DNA of 64,000 nt from Epiperipatus broadwayi (Eukaryota; Onychophora; Udeonychophora; Euonychophora; Peripatidae), in assembly GCA_028023455.1 (NCBI GenBank), contig JAQFVV010000050.1, positions 2,374,411 to 2,438,410 of the forward strand. The letters run 5' to 3'. The position numbers and the translations under genes were made by a program. The notes under the pieces were generated by a model. It was not told where the DNA came from and ran no database searches. It worked only from the letters and a program-made list of their open reading frames with translations. This document shows positions 58,601 to 64,000 of the stretch, piece after piece (positions within the stretch are counted from its first letter, which is position 1; every line of letters starts with the position of its first letter).

Positions 58601-60559
58601 GGACATAATTTATCTATTGAAAAAGTTAGTAAAATAAAATTTAGATATTTGAATTCAATTTTTTAAAATCAAAAAAAATTTAAAGTTAATTATCAATAAA
58701 GAAAGAAAATATATCTTAGAGTAAAGATTAAATTTCTTGTTATTAAATTTTTTTTCAAAATTCTTTACTGTTTTGACAAAAGGTCAATCTATTTTACTAA
58801 GTAGAAACATCTTCTGCTTACCATAACAAAATTCTTAAGAATTAATTTAAAATAAATAAATAAATAAAAATAAATGTTTTGAAATAAAATATAATTGCAG
58901 TAATGTAATTTTTTTGGTTTAAATTGATATCTTATAAAAAAAATTGCACAAATAACTAATGTGTAAATAAATTGCTGAAAATTATAATTTTTCTTTAGAA
59001 ATGTAAATGTCTTTGGTATATGCCTTCAGGTTAAAATATTCTGCCATTCAGAAACTGTAATTTCTTTTGACATTCAAAAAGGAAGGTCTCTCGGCACTGA
59101 TATATAAATTGATTATTGTAATTGTCTAAAGGATCTGTATAATGCTGCCAACTTCAGATTTTTTTCACAACTAATAATTTTATAATCATAACTGTGGTAA
59201 ACTAAAACTGTGTGTAGTAGTGTTAGGTTATAGATATGCTTACAACAAAACAGAGAAGATATCACAATCACAAATACCATTATAATGCTAAAACAGCAAC
59301 ACAGCACTATATTCCCACACTGGAATTGAAGTATTTAAATTATTATAATAGTCACAAAATATTATTTTTTATATTTTAAATAATTATATTAATACTTTTT
59401 TTTTACTTTAGTTAATTATATTGATTGACTTTTTAAATCTTATTTTCTTGTTTTAAAATGTTAATCAATGTGGGTTTTTTTATTCTTTCTTTGATTAACT
59501 AAAACTTCTTCTATTGGATTGTTTTACAATTATTTCAATAAACTGAATATATCACTATGTCTTTAATAATCAGTTTACTATTTTTAAGTGACACACCCAG
59601 AAAATTTAATGATGTTTGAGCACCAAATAGAGAGTTAGATCATAAGAGTTCCTTTCAAAAAACAACATACTCCCATTTTCTTTAATCAGGAACTAGCAAT
59701 GGAATGTTGAATGTAAGAGCAAAGTATTATTACACTAAACTAATTACTGGAAATTAAAACATTTAACTGCAATTAATTACATAATTATGTAATTAAAAAC
59801 ATGAAGAAAGGATGAGTGAACATTCAATAAAAGTGAACTTCAAATATAACATGCTCAAGACAGTTTTATTAAATATCAAATGATAGCCAATTAATAAGTG
59901 AAAATGGTAATTAAAATTGATGATGGTTATAACATCATACTCACTCTCCTTTAAAGCTAAAAAATAAGTGAATGCCAATCATCAAATCATTCACTTAAAA
60001 GAGAAATCAATTGTTTATTGTTCTTGAGTTCATAAGTTCAAACAACAAAAATGAGCTAAATCACAATCAATCGATTTTGAACTCAAACGTCGACGATTCC
60101 CTTGAAACCATGCTGGGGAGAGAATTGTTAAATAAGCAAAAAAATAAAATATAAAAAATATCAACTTCTAAAATAATTTAGAAATTTTAATGATATATTT
60201 TTACTTTCATACAAATAATTCCTTATATCTATTTTTCATTTTGATTCCGTTTTATTTTTCGCGTGCTTAAGAATTGATAAATTTTCATCTGAAAATTGAT
60301 TCCTCATTTTAAAAAAAAAATAGTCGAAGTAGCTTCTACTAATTCTAAATATCTTACTAATATGTCACGGTCATTATTAATGTCACGATTATTTGCAGAG
60401 TAAAAATAGATTTTAAAAAAAGTTATAAAAAATGATTAATGCTAATAATAAAGTTCTGAGAAGAGAAGACTTAAAATAAGAACATAAATAAAATAAACTA
60501 TAAAAAAAGCATCGGAAAAAATACTAGAGTAGTTAAAATATATACACGTTGAGTACAAT
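55681..60559. other. Long AT-rich stretch, no gene seen
   Basis: Nearly 4.9 kb without a frame, RNA gene or family member that I can support. The one item of note is CTGATGA-GGGTAAAACCT-GAAAT at 57797-57819, an isolated hammerhead-like core with no visible stem I. Confidence 0.4.
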
Positions 60560-60850
60560 GCTTTTTACACGCACGCATATAAATAATTTTAAACCCAGGC
60601 TCTCAAACTCCCTTTAGTCATCCATTCCTTGTTATACAACTGATACACGTGACCACATACATGCGAAAAAGACAAATAATCTCCAATATACATATTTCGT
60701 GCTGACGCAGCACTCATCAGTTGGTCCAGATCATCTCCCATATATATATAAAATCAGTGCTCATAGCAAATCTTCAAATTTCAATTGGAAGGCTTCAACT
60801 TCTCCACTCTCCAATACTTCAGCCATTCATATCATTGATAATCTACTAAT
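60560..60850 (-). mobile_element. Family A hammerhead element, single copy
   Basis: Minus-strand copy from TCAAATTTCAATTGGAAGGC / ACTCTCCAATACTTCAGCC through the ribozyme to TGTATCAGTTGTATAACAAG and GAGCCTGGGTTTAAAA. Contains an intact-core hammerhead. No inverted partner. Confidence 0.65.
60676..60738 (-). ncRNA. Hammerhead ribozyme, family A, best preserved
   Basis: Minus strand: CTGATGA, stem II GTGCTG-CGT-CAGCAC (six perfect pairs), GAAA, stem III ATATGTAT, cut after UA, and stem I CCAA/TTGG with outer ATGATCT/AGATTAT. All invariant bases and stems are present. Confidence 0.85.
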
Positions 60851-61974
60851 GGCATGTTCAAAAATAAAATTGATTACAGATTTGGTAATATTAAGCCAGA
60901 AACAATGGCACTGTTTTACCAACACAAATATAGATTCCATGGAAATAGGTATCACAAATGTTTGTTATTCCTAATTTCAGGAGTTTAAACCATCTTTTAC
61001 AATTCTTATCATGAGGTTTACAATTTTTCACTTGAATATATAGCCAATAGAAAACCTAGATAATCATCTAACATTGGTCAGTAAATAGATATCTAGATTT
61101 ATTTAACTAAGAAATGAAACAAGACTGGAAATCCACTGAAACCACATCACCCAACAATTGGAAAAACCTTCTGTTCCTTTATGAGAAGTTAGGATATTTA
61201 ATAAAAAGTTATTTACCTTTACATATGTTAATACTTGACTACAAATATGAGTATAGTATGGGTAAAATGGTTTATTAGTGTATAGAAAGAGCATTTACAC
61301 ATCAAACTTGGGCTTGCGGATCAAGTAAAATTTTTATGCAGTTCAAATCCAGTTGGCTTAGGGTTATTTTCCCTCTGACATCTGGTTATAGCAAATCTAG
61401 CTAACCATCCAATATTGGTCACTATATAAGTATCTTAGATATTCTTAGAGGAAAGTAAAACAAGGATGAAAAAGCACTTAAATCTCACCAGTCTCAAATG
61501 CCAAAACTTGGTGAGTATTGACTTCTTCCTCTATGAGGGGTTGTTAGGAATACCTTTGTCCTGCAGTGAGCTTTTTCTAAAAAGTCTATTTTATCTATAC
61601 CCCACAAGAAGATTAATTTGAAATTGTTAAAATACAAGTGATACTTATAAAATTAAAAAAAAAAAAGAATTTTTTTATAAATAATAAAAACATATTCATT
61701 GTAGCATGTTCCATTTTTTTAAAGTTGAATATTTAACTTTTAACATTAGATCAATTGCCCTAAACAAAATTTCCAAGTCAAGATAATTCAAATAAAATAA
61801 AAATATTATTTAAAAAATATATAAACCACTGTAAATAATACATTTAGACTTAATAAATAATTATTAATGAAGTATATGAATTTTTTTTGCAGAACAGGCT
61901 TTTTCATGCCTGCACTCCAATATGTAATATATAGGGGGTTTGAACTCAGTTTTACTTCCTATAAATTATTCATG
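60851..61974. other. Intergenic, no gene seen
   Basis: AT-rich to mixed. Two similar short blocks around 61050-61090 and 61400-61440 (CTAACATTGG / CCAATATTGG, followed by ATCTAGAT or ATCTTAGAT) hint at a degraded internal repeat. Confidence 0.35.
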
Positions 61975-61979
61975 AAGTT

Positions 61980-62455
61980 ATGTTATTCAATCTTAAGGAA
62001 GATTTTATTGTTCTAATTTTTAAAAACAAAGAAAATAGATGCCATTATGGTAATTATATACACAACAGCAAAAAATACTTGTTGAATAGATTACTTCTAG
62101 TTATAGATGAATGGTTATCAAAGGCTCAGGGTGGTTTTAGCAATCAAGAAGCATTAAAAATATATTTTTGTTGCAAAGTAAATAAATGCAAAAAAAATTC
62201 AAAAACAAAGGAATGATTTATATATTGCTTATATTGATATGATCAAGGCCATTGATTCCATTAATAGGACAAATATATGGTTTTGTTTAAAATTAGTTGG
62301 TTATCCACCAAGATTTATTAATATATGGTTTCTACAAGATGGAATGAGAGGAAGTGTTTTTACTTACAGGTAAAAAAATCTGAAGCACTTGAAATAAGAA
62401 CTTATGTTAAACAAGATTGTGTATGTGCGTCAACGTTGTGTTTAATTTTTATTAA
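61980..62455 (+). pseudogene. LINE reverse transcriptase relic, 5' part
   Basis: Readable through frameshifts: IVLIFKNKENRCHYGNY (compare the PIYKKGDRxDCGNYRGIS motif), LLVIDEWLSKAQGGFSNQ (QCGFRxxR), then YIAYIDMIKAFDSINR-type sequence (motif A) and LEIRTYVKQDCVCASTL (GVKQGCVLAPTLF). This is the RT of a non-LTR retrotransposon with a C-terminal Cys finger, different from the RTE at 26.6 kb. A family B element cuts it at 62455. Confidence 0.7.
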
Positions 62456-62787
62456 GTCAATAAACATCACATGATCACGTTTACTTATGCTTGCTCATAA
62501 CTGTTATTAAAATAGGCAAAACTCTCCATACAGTAGAGACACTGAGTACAATCCAGAATAATCAATGGATGTCAAAAGGCTTGTGCATTACATCCTAAGA
62601 TCTAAGTGCAGTGCTCTCAGATCCAAGGCTACTCACTGATAAAATCCACAAGCTAGAAACTAGTCTGGAGATATTAGGTGAATAGGCACTAGATAGGGAT
62701 TATTTACACAATCCTCTGGCATCCATTGATTACTCTGGCTTGCACTGAGTGGCACTACTGTATGAAGAGTTTTGCCTGTGTTCAGTT
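62456..62787. mobile_element. Family B hammerhead element inserted in LINE
   Basis: Left end AAACATCACATGATCACG with TGCTTGCTCATAACTGTTATT, right end GAGTTTTGCCTGTG. The left arm is shortened, leaving one ribozyme. It splits the LINE reading frame: RT motif B region lies before it and motif C after. Flanks TTATTAAGTCAA and TTCTTATGACAG may be a decayed target duplication. Confidence 0.7.
62622..62678 (+). ncRNA. Hammerhead motif, family B, G8 mutated
   Basis: Core CTGATAA; GAAAC, TA, GTC and stem I TCCAA/TTAGG partly retained. Predicted inactive. Confidence 0.6.
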
Positions 62788-62789
62788 CT

Positions 62790-64000
62790 TATGACAGTGA
62801 TCTTTAAAATTGTTTATAGTTGGCTTAATAAAAAAGGAATCAGGATACAAACAGATTTGATAGTGAAATGTTTAATTTAGTCAGTTAAAAGTAAAAAAAC
62901 CAAAACTTCATCCTGCTAGATTTACAATATACTGATGATTTCGTTGTAGTTTTGCCAGTTCAAAAGATGATTTACAGAATGTTCTTAATAGTTTGAACCT
63001 AACATATAAAGATCTTAGTTCATTAAATTAATGTTTGAAAAAATTCAAGTATCAGTCATAATAAAAGAAAAATCCTAAGATGAGAATGTAAATCAATTTG
63101 AATTCTTTGGTAGCTTTTTTAAATAGGAAAGTGGACATAGATATTGAGTTTGAACACATATTCCAATGTGCTGTGGCTGCTTTTAACAAGATACAAGATA
63201 GAGTATTTCATTGTAATGAAATAACAACTTCAACCATGTTAGTTTTATATATATATATATATGAACCTATTATTTTACCTAATTTATGATATGGATGTAA
63301 AACATGGACAATATATCAGTGCAATATGAAGACATTAGACAAGTTTTATTTATGGATGCTCCATAAAATTTTAATGGCAAAATCATAAAACCAATCACTA
63401 TGTTCTTCAGTTTTCTGGATGTAATATTATGGAGTCCACAATTGTAAAATCATACTTCTTTGGATTTGATAGGGAAAATGTATAAATAAAGGAAGACTTC
63501 CAAAAAGGGTATTTTAAAATAAACTTGAATATGGGTTTTACAGGAGAGATAGACCTTGTCTTCATTATAAAGATTATCTGAAAGACAAATGAATATGTTC
63601 TTCAATTATTATGTTCTTCAGCTTTCTGGATGGGATACTATTGAATCCATTATTGTAAAATCACATTTTTATTGAATTGGACAATGGAAGATTTCCTAAA
63701 AGTGTATTTTATGGTGAATTTGAGTATGGGTTATGTAGAAAAGGTAGACCCCATCTACAGTTTAAGGATTATGTCAAAGATGCTCTAAAGAAATGCAATG
63801 TCAATTGTTTCCATGGGGAAGATATGGCAGAGAACAGAATATATTGGAGAGTGATAAGTAGACATGGTATTAAAAGTATTTCAGAAAGAAAAGTTTTCTG
63901 TTGATGAAACTAAATGTCATCGTAAAATAAGAAGCAAACAGAAAAATTGACCTGGACATTTTATATGTGGATTTATTTGCAATTTACAGATTGGTTTGTA
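62790..64000 (+). pseudogene. LINE relic, 3' part, running off the window
   Basis: Continues the LINE after the family B insert: LQYTDDFVVV (motif C, YTDD at 62928-62939), VDIDIEFEHIFQCAVAAFNKI, YGCKTWTIYQCNMKTLDKF (the SETWT..R...LD.F motif), GRLPKRVF and GRFPKSVFYGEFEYGLCRKGRPHL (LPKxVFYGEL...RGRPxLR), and at the end HFICGFICNLQIGL, which fits the C-terminal CxxC finger followed by R/QIGL. Frameshifts and stops are frequent. A 211-bp internal duplication is described in the findings. Confidence 0.7.

Overview
This is animal intergenic DNA, strongly AT-rich, built almost entirely of transposable elements and their wreckage. I recognise no host protein-coding gene. The mix (Penelope-like retroelements with GIY-YIG endonuclease, an RTE-type LINE, a second LINE with a C-terminal Cys finger, tRNA-derived SINE heads, and many hammerhead-ribozyme repeats) fits an invertebrate, most likely a mollusc and plausibly a coleoid cephalopod. 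That assignment rests on repeat style only and is low to moderate confidence.

The most striking content is a set of about 20 hammerhead self-cleaving ribozyme motifs in two unrelated dispersed repeat families. Family A (about 1.9-2.7, 4.4-5.65, 18.7-19.0, 35.0, 38.2-39.3, 40.0-40.3, 55.5 and 60.6-60.8 kb) has the core CTGATGA, a strong stem II (typically GTGCT/AGCAC) and GAAA. Its stem I changes in a compensatory way between copies. Family B (0.4-1.05, 20.3, 34.0-34.5, 36.7-37.3 and 62.5-62.8 kb, with a diverged motif at 51.1 kb) has CTGATGA, stem II TGGC/GCCA, GAAAC-TA-GTC and a stem I closed by TCCAA/TTGGA. Two well-preserved family B copies and one less perfect copy are bounded by 12-13 bp direct repeats. 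Both families look like animal retrozymes, that is, small non-autonomous retroelements whose RNA is cut by hammerheads. Unusually, most copies are head-to-head inverted (fold-back) dimers. One locus also has two direct-orientation hammerheads 471 bp apart.

Penelope-like elements (PLEs) are the likely mobilising partners. A nearly full-length copy lies at 44.6-48.4 kb (RT with YIDD, then a Cys-rich motif and GIY-YIG domain) and is broken by one stop and two homopolymer frameshifts. Decayed PLE pieces lie at 4.56-5.47 (inverted), 8.8-10.5 (minus), 14.3-15.0 (inverted), 17.0-17.3 (minus), 23.6-26.1 (minus, split), 31.4-33.4 (inverted) and 48.4-49.6 kb. A defective RTE LINE occupies 26.6-29.6 kb and ends in a (GAT)n tail, with a second 3' fragment at 41.7 kb. 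Another LINE relic runs from 62.0 kb to the window end and is interrupted by a family B element. A 1.1 kb poly(A)-tailed retrocopy with 12-15 bp target-site duplications (17.31-18.41 kb) sits inside a PLE relic.

Other structures are two copies of a terminal-inverted-repeat DNA transposon (3.40-4.34 and 7.55-8.66 kb), two copies of an unclassified 0.6 kb repeat (6.6-7.2 and 19.0-19.6 kb), three copies of a 0.25 kb repeat (5.8, 10.6, 11.0 kb), a four-unit tandem array of about 143 bp with an A-box-like motif (36.06-36.62 kb), several MITE-like fold-backs, and an isolated 129-nt microRNA-precursor-like hairpin at 22.80-22.93 kb. The remaining stretches (about 1.1-1.9, 11.2-14.0, 15.0-16.5, 41.9-44.2, 49.6-51.0, 52.7-55.5, 55.7-60.5 and 60.9-62.0 kb) are AT-rich DNA in which I see no gene.
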